Shown: positions 8,952 through 17,663 of the stretch, piece after piece
How the letters are laid out: each line of letters begins with the position of its first letter
Numbering within the stretch: position 1 is the stretch's first letter
Assembly: GCA_028726625.1 (NCBI GenBank)
Contig: JAQYPT010000015.1
Coordinates: 1 to 64,000, forward strand
DNA length: 64,000 nt
Direction: 5' to 3'
Source: Prevotellaceae bacterium
GTDB taxonomy: Bacteria > Bacteroidota > Bacteroidia > Bacteroidales > Bacteroidaceae
The notes under the pieces: model-generated
Told to the model about the DNA's origin: nothing
Database searches by the model: none
Seen by the model: the letters and a program-made list of their open reading frames with translations, nothing else
Program-made: the position numbers and the translations under genes

Positions 8952-9048
8952 AAAAGGTACTAAAAGTTTCTTTTTTTAGAAGTATTTTACTAATTTCGCA
9001 AAACAGAAGACACACATGTCAGATAATTTATTAAAAAAAACACTATAA

Positions 9049-9471
9049 ATGGAATTACAAGGAAAAGTTATTGCTGAAATGCCTGAAAAAAGTGGGACGT
9101 CAGCGAGAGGAGAATGGAAAGTGAAAGAATATGTCATTGAAACGCACGACCAGTATCCTCGCAAGATGGTCTTCTCTGTTTTTGGTGAAGATCGCTTGCA
9201 AAGATTTAATGTTCAGGTAGGACAAGAGGTGTTGGTGTCGTTTGACATTGATGCTCACGAATATAATGGCCGTTGGTTCAATAGCATCCGTGCTTTCGAT
9301 GTACGTCAGGTAGATCCAGCGACGTACGGTGTACAGGGAGCGCCGGTGCCACCTGTCACATCCGATAACACGACTACACAGCAGGCTGCCCCACAGCAAG
9401 ATGGAGCACAAGCTCCATTCCCTCCACAGTCTGAAACGGCAGGAGACAATGCCGACGACTTGCCATTCTAA
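9049..9471 (+). CDS. DUF3127 OB-like protein with an SSB-type acidic tip
   Basis: 140 aa. Residues 1-90 match DUF3127 (MELQGKVIAEMPEKSGTSARG, then QYPRKMVFSVFGEDR and WFNSIRAFDV), a small beta-rich domain of Bacteroidetes. Residues 95-134 are a low-complexity Gln/Pro/Ala linker. The protein ends NADDLPF, nearly identical to the acidic-hydrophobic C-terminal tip (DDDIPF) by which single-stranded DNA-binding protein recruits repair and replication partners. The order OB-like domain, disordered linker, acidic tip copies the SSB layout. It is divergent from dnaN and followed by a strong terminator, so it is monocistronic. A role in ssDNA or nucleoprotein handling is inferred. Confidence 0.88.
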   Translation: MELQGKVIAEMPEKSGTSARGEWKVKEYVIETHDQYPRKMVFSVFGEDRLQRFNVQVGQEVLVSFDIDAHEYNGRWFNSIRAFDVRQVDPATYGVQGAPVPPVTSDNTTTQQAAPQQDGAQAPFPPQSETAGDNADDLPF

Positions 9472-9498
9472 CGCGCAACAGCCAATTGTAAATTACAT

Positions 9499-9541
9499 AA
9501 AAAAGAGGATATGTCTATAGATGGACATATCCTCTTTTTTT
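9499..9541 (+). terminator. Intrinsic terminator after the DUF3127 gene
   Basis: A 17-bp stem, 9499-9515 against 9524-9540 (core AGAGGATATGTC/GACATATCCTCT), with an 8-nt loop, flanked by A-run and T-run. It is 28 bp after the DUF3127 stop. The A/T symmetry means it could also stop leftward transcripts from the operon ending at 9693. Confidence 0.93.
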
Positions 9542-9692
9542 GAGAAACCGCGGTTTGTATATTGTTTGTTGGACTGAAGGCCCAACTATAAGTGTTTGTG
9601 TCAAGAATTACATGTGCAAGGAAAGGGCGTTCATCGCGAGATGCAATTAGATGGAACCTGGCTGCAACTTTCTGACTTACCTGATTGAAACT

Positions 9693-9848
9693 TCAAATCA
9701 GACTTTTCATCGTGGATGAGTGCACCTTTGTGAACTTGCTTTTGGTTTGTTTTTGGCGAGGTTTTAAATGGAGCTTTTTCTTTTTTATCCACTCTTTCTT
9801 CCGCGCCTCATAATCTCTTCTTTTCCGTTCCAGATAATTGTCTGCCAT
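9693..9848 (-). CDS. Small basic protein of 51 aa (MADNYLE family)
   Basis: The frame from ATG 9848 to TGA 9693-9695 gives 51 residues beginning MADNYLERKRRDYEARKKEW and very rich in Lys and Arg. Short Bacteroidales proteins beginning MA(D/E)NYLE-K/R are common and have no established function (some are mislabelled dehydrogenase). The ATG lies 3 bp past the stop of the DUF4270 lipoprotein gene, which strongly suggests translation as the last gene of the glycogen-synthase/DUF4270 operon. The charge suggests nucleic-acid or ribosome contact, but that is only a guess. Confidence 0.72.
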   Translation of the reverse strand: MADNYLERKRRDYEARKKEWIKKKKLHLKPRQKQTKSKFTKVHSSTMKSLI

Positions 9849-9851
9849 GAC

Positions 9852-11267
9852 TTATTTAAAGTGTGAGTAGATGACAGACAGCGTTTGCTTGTTTGAACCG
9901 CCAATGAGTTTAGTGCCTGATAGTGACATGTCGTGTACTACGTTGGTCAGAATCTGTGTCTGATTGAATGTGTAATAAGACGTGGTCACTGGTATGACAA
10001 CCAGTTTGTTCCAATTTTCCGACTGTTTACCTGTAGCCTTGTTGCGTGCCATGGCCTTGATGACACTTCCAATGTTGTTGAAGGTATAACCATTGTTGGC
10101 CCTGTCGTACGTGGCGAGGAAAGACGTTTTGTAGTCGGCAACTCGTTTGTGCTCAAAGAATGTATATAAGCTGTCTTTCTGAATCAGCAAGAGTGTCTTC
10201 GGAATGTCTAATGCAAACTTGGAATTAACCTCATTATTGATTCGCTTCAAATGGATTTTTGCAGCGTTGATTGAATCTTTTTCATGCCCTTTACAGATTT
10301 CTTCAACAGGGATTGTAATCTCAGTGAAGATGCCGGCAGGTGATTTTAAGTAAGTGTTGTTCTTGTCACTCACCAACTCGTTAATTGTCTTTCGGTCGTT
10401 CACCATGGTTGATGTCTGCAATACCTCTTCGGTGCCTGAGAATGAAGCTGTTCCTGAATAGGTGCTGTCTTTGTTAGCGAACCTGAAATAAACGTTCAGT
10501 TGTGTCCTGAATATACAGGCCATCGAACCTAAACCACTAACGTGTTTGAAATAGAATCCTGGCACAACATGCTGTGCGAATGTCATGGAGTTCTTGAAAT
10601 ATTCAGGATGTTGATAATACTGGTTTAGGATATAGGTACCGTAGTTCTTATATCTTTTGCCGTTATTGTCGGTGTATGGCTGATTCAGCTTAATTTTGAT
10701 GTGATTCGAGTAGTTCTTGTCCCATCGGGTTTTTTCGCTGATTTGTTGGTCTGTCAATGTGTAAACCTTATCAGCTTGTAATCCATTTGTGCCGACATAC
10801 CCATTTTCTATAGGGTCAAAATTAGAATAATAGGTGTTAGCTTCGCTCATGGGTCTGCTCATTTCATAAGCAGTTAGCTTCATAGGCGCCAGCGAGTCAC
10901 CATAGAACTTGTCGTAGTACAGTCTGATTTCGCACGAATCTGCCACAATCATTCCATCTTCTTTGTTGACCATTTTGTCAGCATCAGGAAATTGATAGTT
11001 TTCCTGAATGTGGAATTGGGTCATGAAATTTCCGGTGATGTATCCCCCTGTTTCCGGGTCTCTAATCTTTCCCAAGTACCCCAGGGTGTTTCTTGACAAC
11101 ACAGAATCTGCCGCGATAGAACGGGTAGAAACCATGAATGTATCGGTTGAAATCTGTAGATTGTCCAATGAGTTGGTCAATGATATGCCCACATTGTCGG
11201 TCGTATCGTCACATGCCGTAAACATGAGTGCGGCAAATGCAAGAACTGCAATAATCTTATTTCTCAT
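9852..11267 (-). CDS. DUF4270 family lipoprotein
   Basis: 471 aa. The signal peptide MRNKIIAVLAFAALMFTAC ends in a lipobox (cysteine at residue 19), so it is a lipoprotein. The following DNVGISLTNS..., the IRDPETGGYITGNFMTQF segment and the long beta-rich body fit DUF4270, a Bacteroidetes envelope family of unknown function that is repeatedly found beside the short glycogen/starch synthase, as here (76 bp downstream of it). It is followed 3 bp later by the 51-aa basic protein. I infer an outer-membrane-associated protein; the reason for the conserved link to glycogen synthase is unknown. Confidence 0.85.
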   Translation of the reverse strand: MRNKIIAVLAFAALMFTACDDTTDNVGISLTNSLDNLQISTDTFMVSTRSIAADSVLSRNTLGYLGKIRDPETGGYITGNFMTQFHIQENYQFPDADKMVNKEDGMIVADSCEIRLYYDKFYGDSLAPMKLTAYEMSRPMSEANTYYSNFDPIENGYVGTNGLQADKVYTLTDQQISEKTRWDKNYSNHIKIKLNQPYTDNNGKRYKNYGTYILNQYYQHPEYFKNSMTFAQHVVPGFYFKHVSGLGSMACIFRTQLNVYFRFANKDSTYSGTASFSGTEEVLQTSTMVNDRKTINELVSDKNNTYLKSPAGIFTEITIPVEEICKGHEKDSINAAKIHLKRINNEVNSKFALDIPKTLLLIQKDSLYTFFEHKRVADYKTSFLATYDRANNGYTFNNIGSVIKAMARNKATGKQSENWNKLVVIPVTTSYYTFNQTQILTNVVHDMSLSGTKLIGGSNKQTLSVIYSHFK

Positions 11268-11343
11268 TTGTGTTTAAGCTGTATTAAGTGCTGTAAACGA
11301 ATCTGTTGGTGTTTCTGGATGTCCTTTTGTAACCCAAGCGTGC

Positions 11344-12150
11344 TTATTTCTGCAAAACAAGATCATAGAACTCTTGATAGGCCTTCGTGAAATCACTTCC
11401 AGGATATTTCAAGAATGGCAGTTCTTTGTCTGCACAGTACTTCAAGAGCTTTTCGTTGACGTCAGTGCCAGCCTCGATAATGCCATCACTATAGTCAATG
11501 GCTAGTTTGCCCAGTTCGAAGAAGTCGAACTTCTCATTGTATGGCTTGAGTAAATCCAGCTTGGCGTCTTTAAACTGCACGCATCTTTTGAAGTTGGTCC
11601 CCAAATCAGTCTTGAGTTGTGTCTGAAATAGAGATGTAATCACCTTGGCGTTTGCAAACGAAGGCTCGTCTTTATAGGCTGTCTTTACATATAACGGGAT
11701 TACGGCTCCCATCCATCCTTGGCAATGAATGATGTCGGGTACCCAGCGCAGTTTCTTCACTGTTTCGAGAACGCCACGTGCAAAGAAAATAGCGCGCTCG
11801 CCATTGTCAGGATATTCTGTTCCAGATTCATCAACCGTCATTTGCCGCTTTGTGAAGTAATCTTCGTTGTCGATAAAGTAAACCTGTATTCTCACTTGCG
11901 GAATTGAAGCAACCTTAATGAGTAGTGGATGATCGGTGTCATCAATGATTAGGTTCATACCAGAAAGACGAATTACCTCATGCAGTTGGCCACGTCTTTC
12001 GTTAATGTTTCCCCATTTTGGCATGAAGGTCCTGATTTCGCAATCATTTTCTTGCATGGCTTGGGGAAGGTTACGTCCCATGAGCGACATCTCAGTTTCT
12101 GGAACGTAAGGTGTCATCTCTTGGTTGATAAATAGAATCTTCTTCGTCAT
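11344..12150 (-). CDS. Short GT5-like glycogen/starch synthase
   Basis: 268 aa. It matches the N-terminal Rossmann half of GT5 synthases: KKILFINQEMTPYVPETEMSLMGRNLPQAM at the start (cut here to its family sense: glycogen-binding KxGG region degenerate), then DIIHCQGWMGAVIPLY in the middle. The C-terminal nucleotide-sugar domain of full synthases (about 480 aa) is absent. Bacteroidales regularly encode this half-length form, so it is not a local truncation. It may be regulatory or need a partner. The polymer-building role is inferred from family only. First gene of an operon with DUF4270 and the 51-aa protein. Confidence 0.75.
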   Translation of the reverse strand: MTKKILFINQEMTPYVPETEMSLMGRNLPQAMQENDCEIRTFMPKWGNINERRGQLHEVIRLSGMNLIIDDTDHPLLIKVASIPQVRIQVYFIDNEDYFTKRQMTVDESGTEYPDNGERAIFFARGVLETVKKLRWVPDIIHCQGWMGAVIPLYVKTAYKDEPSFANAKVITSLFQTQLKTDLGTNFKRCVQFKDAKLDLLKPYNEKFDFFELGKLAIDYSDGIIEAGTDVNEKLLKYCADKELPFLKYPGSDFTKAYQEFYDLVLQK

Positions 12151-12608
12151 GTCCTTGTTTGGCGTTTACTTGTTTAATGTTGGCAGTATGGCTGTGGCAT
12201 GCAAATCGTCAGCTTATTAGCTTGCAACATCTGACCTTTATGGCAGCTTGTTACAATTGCCCAACATTGCAGCCTACAACATCCGCCCACTGCAAAGATA
12301 CGAAAAATAATCGAATTACTGGTGTTAATTCTCTTAATTCGGTGTTCAAGCCCTTGCAATTTGTTATTTTTAAACTTTGAGCGTGCCACCTGTCTTTACA
12401 TTCTCTATCCGCTTTTCTATGATAAATGCCTGTGCAGCATAATAGGTTGTACAGGCATCTATGGTTTATCCAAACTTGTTTTGTCTTGATGAGAACTCGT
12501 GAGTGGTGTGCCCATACGCATTATGGCATCCTGTTGTCCTCAACAACGAGATGCTGTCTGCGTGGTTTTACATCCTCCTGTCTCTTGTATATAGTGCGTC
12601 GCGGCCGT
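12151..12608. other. Gene-free region with leftward promoter
   Basis: The -7 element TATCTTTG (plus-strand CAAAGATA at 12293-12300) probably drives the glycogen-synthase operon; I found no clear -33 TTTG at the right distance. Three CAACAT words at 12225-12282 are irregularly spaced. From about 12430 to 12608 the DNA follows the mmdC stop; I see no strong terminator and no gene, in particular no mmdB. Confidence 0.5.
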
Positions 12609-13031
12609 TTATTCTATCACCACCAGCGGGGTGTCTTCCATGACGCTTTCCCCTTGTTTGATGCAGATAGCTGTCACCTTGCCGTCTTTCTCAGCCTCGA
12701 TGTTGTTGGCCATCTTCATGGCTTCCAGCACAACAACCGTGTCGCCAGCCTTCACCTCGTCGCCTACATGAACCAGGATGTCGGTGATGACACCAGGAAG
12801 CGGTGCCTTCACGGCATGGTCGGTGTTGACATTAGTGGCCGACTGACTTTCTTCTTCTGGCTCGTTGGCTACTGGTTTATTCAACACAGGCTTTTTCTCT
12901 GGCTCTTGTTCTGCCTCAAGTTCAACATTGAAGTCCTCACCATTGACAATGACCTGTGCGATATTGTCGATGATGTTTCCTATCTCGACTGTATATTCCT
13001 TGCCGTCGATAATGTATTTGAATTTTTTCAT
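12609..13031 (-). CDS. mmdC: Biotin carboxyl carrier subunit
   Basis: 140 aa. Residues 1-35 are a small beta domain (FKYIIDGKEYTVEIGNI), 40-65 a Pro/Ala/Glu hinge, and 70-140 the biotinyl domain with the biotin-lysine motif EAMKM and the PGVITDILVHVGDEV fold signature. It carries CO2 on biotin for the carboxyltransferase encoded two genes upstream, in propionate/methylmalonyl-CoA metabolism. The gene lies 36 bp downstream of the 55-aa gene. In related genomes the sodium-pump beta subunit usually follows, but here it does not. Confidence 0.9.
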   Translation of the reverse strand: MKKFKYIIDGKEYTVEIGNIIDNIAQVIVNGEDFNVELEAEQEPEKKPVLNKPVANEPEEESQSATNVNTDHAVKAPLPGVITDILVHVGDEVKAGDTVVVLEAMKMANNIEAEKDGKVTAICIKQGESVMEDTPLVVIE

Positions 13032-13067
13032 AATCAGTGTTTCCTTTCTCTTAAATAGGTGAGTGGT

Positions 13068-13235
13068 TTACTTTGCTCCGCACTGTTGTGGCTTCTCCGT
13101 GAAAGATACGAATTTGGCGTCCCACATACTCTGCTTGGGCTTGATGGTTATTTTGCCCGATTCCATGTCGTGTACGTTGTTTCCTCTATATTCATAGAGA
13201 GCCATTGCGATGGCTGCATAAATGTTCTTATCCAT
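13068..13235 (-). CDS. Small conserved protein between mmdA and mmdC (55 aa)
   Basis: The frame from ATG 13235 to TAA at 13068 encodes 55 aa: MDKNIYAAIAMALYEYRGNN, then ...KPKQSMWDAKFVSFTEKP. Its position, 25 bp after mmdA and 36 bp before mmdC, matches the small gene usually found between these subunits in Bacteroidales. In some genomes that gene encodes an OadG-like membrane subunit, but this protein has no membrane segment. It looks like a short soluble linker protein, with an IYAAIAMALYE helix and a WDAKF tail. Function unknown; probably a structural part of the carboxyltransferase assembly. Confidence 0.8.
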   Translation of the reverse strand: MDKNIYAAIAMALYEYRGNNVHDMESGKITIKPKQSMWDAKFVSFTEKPQQCGAK

Positions 13236-13260
13236 GTCTGTTTTCTTCTACTTGATGTTT

Positions 13261-14826
13261 CTACATAGGCATACATCCGTGCTTCTTGGCCGGAAGGCTC
13301 TGTCGCTTGTGCGCCAGCTGTGCCAGTCCGCGGCAGATGCGAAAGCGTGTGTTGCGAGGTTCGATGACATCGTCAATATAACCATACTGAGCTGCCTGAT
13401 AAGGATTGGCAAACAGTTCTGTGTACTCCTCTTCCTTCTCTGCGAGGAACGCACGCACGTCCTCACCAGCTTCTTTCTTTGCCTTTGCTTCTTTCGCACT
13501 TAATACAGCCACGGCACCCGAAGCACCCATGACGGCAATCTCGGCTGTAGGCCATGCAAAGTTGAGATCAGAACGCAATTGCTTGCATCCCATCACGATG
13601 TGGCTTCCGCCATAGCTCTTGCGCAGCGTGATGGTAATCTTCGGAACGGTGGCTTCGCCGTAGGCGTAAAGCAGCTGTGCGCCATGCAGGATGACGGCAT
13701 TGTACTCCTGACCGGTGCCCGGAAGGAATCCCGGAACGTCCACCAGTGAGACGATGGGGATGTTGAAGGCGTCGCAGAAGCGTACGAATCGCGCCCCCTT
13801 GCGACTGGCATTGGTGTCCAGTACGCCGGCGTAGGCCTGTGGCTGGTTGGCCACGATGCCCACGCTCTGTCCGTTGAAGCGGGCAAAACCGGTGATAATG
13901 TTCTTGGCAAACTTGGGCTGTACCTCAAAGAACTCGCCATTATCCGTAATCTCTGCTATCACCTTATACATATTATAGGCCATGTTCGGGTCGTCAGGCA
14001 ATAACTCGTTGAGCAAGTCACTCGTGCGGTCAACTGGGTCGGTGTTCTCCACGCGAGGTGCCTCTTCTGTGTTGTTGGATGGAAGATAGGTCAACAGCGT
14101 CTTAATGAGTTGTATCACCTCTTCATCATTTTTGGCCGTGAAATGAGTCACGCCGCTCTTTGTGGCATGCACGCTGGCACCTCCCAAATGCTCGGCATCG
14201 ATGTCTTCGCCTGTCACCGTCTTAACCACCTTCGGTCCTGTGAGGAACATGTAGCTGGTTCCTTCGGCCATCATGATAAAGTCTGTCAGGGCAGGAGAGT
14301 ACACGGCACCACCAGCGCAAGGGCCAAGGATGGCAGAAATCTGCGGAACTACGCCGCTGGCAAGAATGTTTCGCTCGAAAATCTCGCCATAGCCAGCCAA
14401 GGCACAAATGCCTTCTTGGATGCGCGCTCCACCCGAATCGTTCATGCAAATGACGGGAGCTCCGTTCTGCATGGCCAGATCCATAATCTTACATATCTTC
14501 TCAGCCATGGTCAACGAGAGCGAGCCTCCGTTCACGGTGAAATCCTGTGCGTAAACGTAAACCAAGCGGCCGTCAATGGTGGCACTACCCGTCACGACGC
14601 CGTCGCCCAGGAACTGTTTCTTTTCCATGCCGAAGTTGTGGCAGCGGTGCAGCTTAAACATGTCGTATTCTTCGAACGAGCCCTCGTCTACGAGCATGTC
14701 AATACGCTCACGCGCCGTATATTTTCCACGCGCATGCTGCTTCTCTATCGCCTTCTCGCCACCGCCAAGACGAGCTTGTTCTCTCTTGGCTACCAGCTCT
14801 TTAATCTTTTCTACTTGTTTACTCAT
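13261..14826 (-). CDS. mmdA: Methylmalonyl-CoA/propionyl-CoA carboxyltransferase alpha subunit
   Basis: 521 aa from MSKQVEKIKELVAKREQARL. Typical acyl-CoA carboxyltransferase: N-terminal HARGKYTARERIDMLVDEGSF, the oxyanion-type glycine motifs NDSGGARIQEG and GPCAGGAVYSPALTDF, and the C-terminal SYGGSHIVMGCKQL and AEIAVMGASGA. It moves the carboxyl group between methylmalonyl-CoA and biotin on the carrier protein. A second ATG 12 bp upstream (14838) is possible. It heads the mmdA/small protein/mmdC operon. Neither methylmalonyl-CoA epimerase nor mmdB is adjacent, so the complex may act as a carboxylase, or mmdB lies elsewhere. Confidence 0.93.
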   Translation of the reverse strand: MSKQVEKIKELVAKREQARLGGGEKAIEKQHARGKYTARERIDMLVDEGSFEEYDMFKLHRCHNFGMEKKQFLGDGVVTGSATIDGRLVYVYAQDFTVNGGSLSLTMAEKICKIMDLAMQNGAPVICMNDSGGARIQEGICALAGYGEIFERNILASGVVPQISAILGPCAGGAVYSPALTDFIMMAEGTSYMFLTGPKVVKTVTGEDIDAEHLGGASVHATKSGVTHFTAKNDEEVIQLIKTLLTYLPSNNTEEAPRVENTDPVDRTSDLLNELLPDDPNMAYNMYKVIAEITDNGEFFEVQPKFAKNIITGFARFNGQSVGIVANQPQAYAGVLDTNASRKGARFVRFCDAFNIPIVSLVDVPGFLPGTGQEYNAVILHGAQLLYAYGEATVPKITITLRKSYGGSHIVMGCKQLRSDLNFAWPTAEIAVMGASGAVAVLSAKEAKAKKEAGEDVRAFLAEKEEEYTELFANPYQAAQYGYIDDVIEPRNTRFRICRGLAQLAHKRQSLPAKKHGCMPM

Positions 14827-14866
14827 ATTATTATTCAATCTTTTGGTTTCGATATATATGACGTCA

Positions 14867-14874
14867 CAAAGGTA
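14867..14874 (-). promoter_or_regulatory. -7 element of the mmdA operon
   Basis: Plus-strand CAAAGGTA is TACCTTTG on the coding strand, a perfect TAnnTTTG box about 41 bp before ATG 14826. No TTTG was found at the standard -33 distance. Confidence 0.5.
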
Positions 14875-15120
14875 ATAATAATTAGTGAAAGGTTGATGGG
14901 TTGAGGCGTAATTTATGTTATTGTAACACGGCTCTTTTGTTTATAGAAAGTTGTTTGTTGTCAAAAACCATCATTTGCTGTTCAACAACGTATCTTAAAC
15001 TTAACTTCATCCTTTTAGTCTTTATTTTCCTGTTGCTGACGAAATATTTCTTTCTGCATCTCTATCTCGCGTGCCAATCATGGCAGAAGTTTTCTGCTAA
15101 GCGTAAATGAATCTTTAGAT

Positions 15121-15240
15121 TTTGTACGCACTGCGTTCATAATCTCAGATTGCCCACTCACGGTGTTGACGTTTCCTAATTGTTGACGCACTGCGTCTAC
15201 TTTCGCAGATTGTTGACTCACTGCGTCAACAATCTGTGGA
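15121..15240. repeat. 30-nt tandem array with GACGCA/TGCGTC dyads
   Basis: Four units of exactly 30 nt start at 15121, 15151, 15181 and 15211; a decayed fifth may start at 15091. The core is GTTGACGCACTGCGTC. Unit 4 shows the dyad best (GTTGAC...GTCAAC at 15212-15230). Units 1, 3 and 4 are close and unit 2 is diverged. It lies between the mmdA promoter and the hairpin/(TC)17 locus. The unit sequence is unrelated to the 22-nt arrays, but the style (tandem units with internal symmetry, intergenic) is the same. Confidence 0.85.
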
Positions 15241-15423
15241 AAACAACGATAGAACTCGCATAGGGAATAGACCATAAATTGTTTATTTCTTTTAAAATAT
15301 TGCAAAATACACAGAAATATATTAAAAAAAAAATTGCAAAATACAAAAGAAACCTTATCTTTGTAACAAATTAAATACAGACAGAGATTGGAATCAGCTT
15401 TTTCACATAGCCGCTTACCCCAT

Positions 15424-15446
15424 TGCACCAAACATACTTTGGTGCA
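15424..15446 (+). promoter_or_regulatory. 9-5-9 hairpin upstream of surface locus 1
   Basis: TGCACCAAA at 15424-15432 and TTTGGTGCA at 15438-15446 form a perfect 9-bp stem with a 5-nt loop, 67 nt upstream of the second 9-5-9 hairpin. There is no T-run, so it looks more like an operator or RNA element than a terminator. Confidence 0.6.
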
Positions 15447-15490
15447 GAATGTGCTGCAAAGAAAAAACAACTTTCTTTCTTTTAACACAA

Positions 15491-15558
<68 letters not shown>

Positions 15559-15710
15559 ATATATAATAGGTAGATATATCTTCTCTTATACCTCTTTCTG
15601 TGCATTATGCTTTAGTGCGCAGCGAGGCTTTGTGTCTGCCTGTGTAAGCCCTATCTTTTCTTCCCTTTATAAATTATTGTATATCCAAAAATTAAATTTA
15701 TTGTATCGTT

Positions 15711-15884
15711 ATGAGCAAAACAGAAACAACTGCCGCAGGTAAAAAGGCGGCTTACATCAGTCCTAATATCGTTTGCTTTTCAGTAGAGTATTCGCTTTGT
15801 GCAGCAAGTCCTTCGGATGGTGGACATAAAAATGCTGAACCCGATCCTGATCCTTTGGAACCTGTGGATGATGAACAGTGGTAA
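15711..15884 (+). CDS. 57-aa peptide of the Y-x-x-P...AASP type
   Basis: ATG 15711 to TAA 15882-15884: 57 residues. It has an N-terminal Lys/Thr-rich part, a core YISP...FSVEYSLCAASP (residues 15-34), and an acidic Pro/Asp tail ending DDEQW. There is no signal peptide. The peptide at 58738-58959 shares the core (YVTP...MTV...MLAASP) and an Asp/Pro-rich tail, and both precede a large fimbrillin-like lipoprotein gene, here 71 bp later. Many Bacteroidales genomes carry such short uncharacterised peptides. It could be a precursor peptide, a chaperone or a leader regulating the pilin; the sequence does not decide. It begins 157 nt after the (TC)17 tract. Confidence 0.78.
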   Translation: MSKTETTAAGKKAAYISPNIVCFSVEYSLCAASPSDGGHKNAEPDPDPLEPVDDEQW

Positions 15885-15955
15885 GCAGGCAACTCTTGAA
15901 TACTTTATTCGTAATAACCATTTTTAATGAATTAACTTTATAAAAATTGATATAG

Positions 15956-17641
15956 ATGAAAACAAAATTATTTATCTCATTTGCAGCTTCCGTGGCTGTG
16001 TCTGTGCTGCTGTGTAGCTGTTCTAACGAAGAGAGCGCTGCTACTACTAATGGTCAGCTTACAGCCTTTACAGGTGGTATTGTTACAGAGACTCCTATGG
16101 AGCGTGAACAGATTGGAACTTCTGAAATTTCAGCAGTAGTCCCTGGTTTTATGACTCGTACTTCTATGGGTCGTGACGTAATCGGCGGTCAAGGAACCTT
16201 CCTTTGGGAGCCTAAAGACGTCATCTATGTAGAGGACGATAATAATAAGTTATATAAGAGTCAGAATACTATTACCGAGACAGCACCTCGCGCTACATTC
16301 TTAGTAGATGGTTCTTACACCACTAAGGGACAATACGATGTGTACTATTGTGGTACCAACTCTGGTGCCGGTGAAAAGAAGGTTGTTATCGCCGGCAATC
16401 AGACACAAGTAGCCTTTAACAATACCAAGCATTTTGGTGCCGCTGGCGATTGCGGAGTGGCAACGGCAACGAAATCTACCGTTTCAGGCAAGAGCGGTTA
16501 TCGTTTCGACTTGGAGCACAAGGCGTCTTATCTTTGCCTCCTTCCTTATATGGCTTCTAAGGAGCAGCGCGAAAGCTATAAGATCAAAAGCATAGAGATA
16601 ACCTCTAAAGATAACAATATTGCTGGTACTTATGATCTTACCCAAACAGGTCTTTCCACTACGGGTACGAATGAGTCAAAGACTATTATGCTTCACGTAG
16701 ATACTGATGGTCTTTTGCTTGCGAATCAAACAGCTGAAACGCCAAATATTGAGAATTCGCTTTATGTAGTTATAGCTCCCGGCACCCATGCCTTGAAAGT
16801 GCAATATACAGTTGTAGATACTAAGGATAATAATAAGGAACTAACAATGACCAAAAGATATGGATCACATAACTTTGCTGCTAATAGGATTTGTGATATA
16901 CCCGTTAATATTGGTACAGGTTTAGACGGTGGTCATAAGAAAACCGATGGTTCCGATGAATTACAAGAGATTTCTTTTTATTACAGCGGTCACAATTATT
17001 ACATGTGGGATGCTGCCGAGAACTATTGGTCCGGCCACGAGTGGGACGCTGCTGTTCCTTGGCAACCAACAACGAACGATACAAAAAACAGCGATTATCC
17101 TAAGTCTAAGGCAGCCGATGCTTCTCGTTGGTATCACGAGGGTGATGGTACTTTCGAGGCTTCCGTCAATCCTCTCTTCAACAAGCTTCCCAATGCCAAC
17201 GAAATAGGTTGGTACGTATTGAAGGGTGATGCTCATTGGGATAACGGTACTCTCTGGTCGGTTTTCGGTGAGATTTACACTGGTGGTATATGGCTTAAGA
17301 AGCTCAGCGTTATCGCTCAGGAAAACGGCAAGGAGCCTGCTGCTTTAAAGCTTAAAGATCCCAACGGTAAAAATTTGCTTACTTCTTCCGACACCTACAC
17401 CATTTCTCCTAAGCAAGGTAAGCCTTCTGATAGTGAGATTGGCAAATACTTCTTCCTCCCTGCGTTGGGCTATTACTACATTGGTAAGCTTTACTACCTC
17501 GGTTCCAACGGTAACTACTGGTCGTCCAGTGCTTATCCCCGCTTTAGTAGTTACGCGTACAACCTGAACTTCAACATTCGTTACGTGGGCCTGAACTACT
17601 TCGACCGCCTCAACGGGTTTGTAGCGATGCCTTTCGAGTAG
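15956..17641 (+). CDS. Fimbrillin-like lipoprotein with a FISUMP/C-lectin-like variable end
   Basis: 561 aa. Signal peptide and lipobox MKTKLFISFAASVAVSVLLC (cysteine 20). Residues 40-325 resemble the Mfa/fimbrillin adhesin fold: TRTSMGRD..., a LWEPKDVIYVEDD sheet, and RYGSHNFAANRICDIPVNI closing the domain. Residues 340-561 resemble FISUMP/DUF1566-type domains, with LPNANEIGWYVL and YWSSSAYPRFSSYAYNLNF. The last 40 codons hold a run of NNC codons (AAC TAC TTC GAC CGC CTC AAC at 17594-17614), as in DGR variable regions. It is probably a surface adhesin or pilus tip, anchored through lipid and exported across the outer membrane. It pairs with the upstream 57-aa peptide. Confidence 0.82.
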   Translation: MKTKLFISFAASVAVSVLLCSCSNEESAATTNGQLTAFTGGIVTETPMEREQIGTSEISAVVPGFMTRTSMGRDVIGGQGTFLWEPKDVIYVEDDNNKLYKSQNTITETAPRATFLVDGSYTTKGQYDVYYCGTNSGAGEKKVVIAGNQTQVAFNNTKHFGAAGDCGVATATKSTVSGKSGYRFDLEHKASYLCLLPYMASKEQRESYKIKSIEITSKDNNIAGTYDLTQTGLSTTGTNESKTIMLHVDTDGLLLANQTAETPNIENSLYVVIAPGTHALKVQYTVVDTKDNNKELTMTKRYGSHNFAANRICDIPVNIGTGLDGGHKKTDGSDELQEISFYYSGHNYYMWDAAENYWSGHEWDAAVPWQPTTNDTKNSDYPKSKAADASRWYHEGDGTFEASVNPLFNKLPNANEIGWYVLKGDAHWDNGTLWSVFGEIYTGGIWLKKLSVIAQENGKEPAALKLKDPNGKNLLTSSDTYTISPKQGKPSDSEIGKYFFLPALGYYYIGKLYYLGSNGNYWSSSAYPRFSSYAYNLNFNIRYVGLNYFDRLNGFVAMPFE

Positions 17642-17663
17642 TCTCCCCCGATCGTTTTATTTC

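Noticed and set aside
12426..13058. 210-aa frame on the plus strand
   Set aside because: It is antisense to mmdC, which has clear biotin-domain motifs.
15078..15488. 136-aa frame on the minus strand
   Set aside because: Its codons are the 30-nt tandem repeat read through; the upstream part overlaps the surface-locus hairpin.
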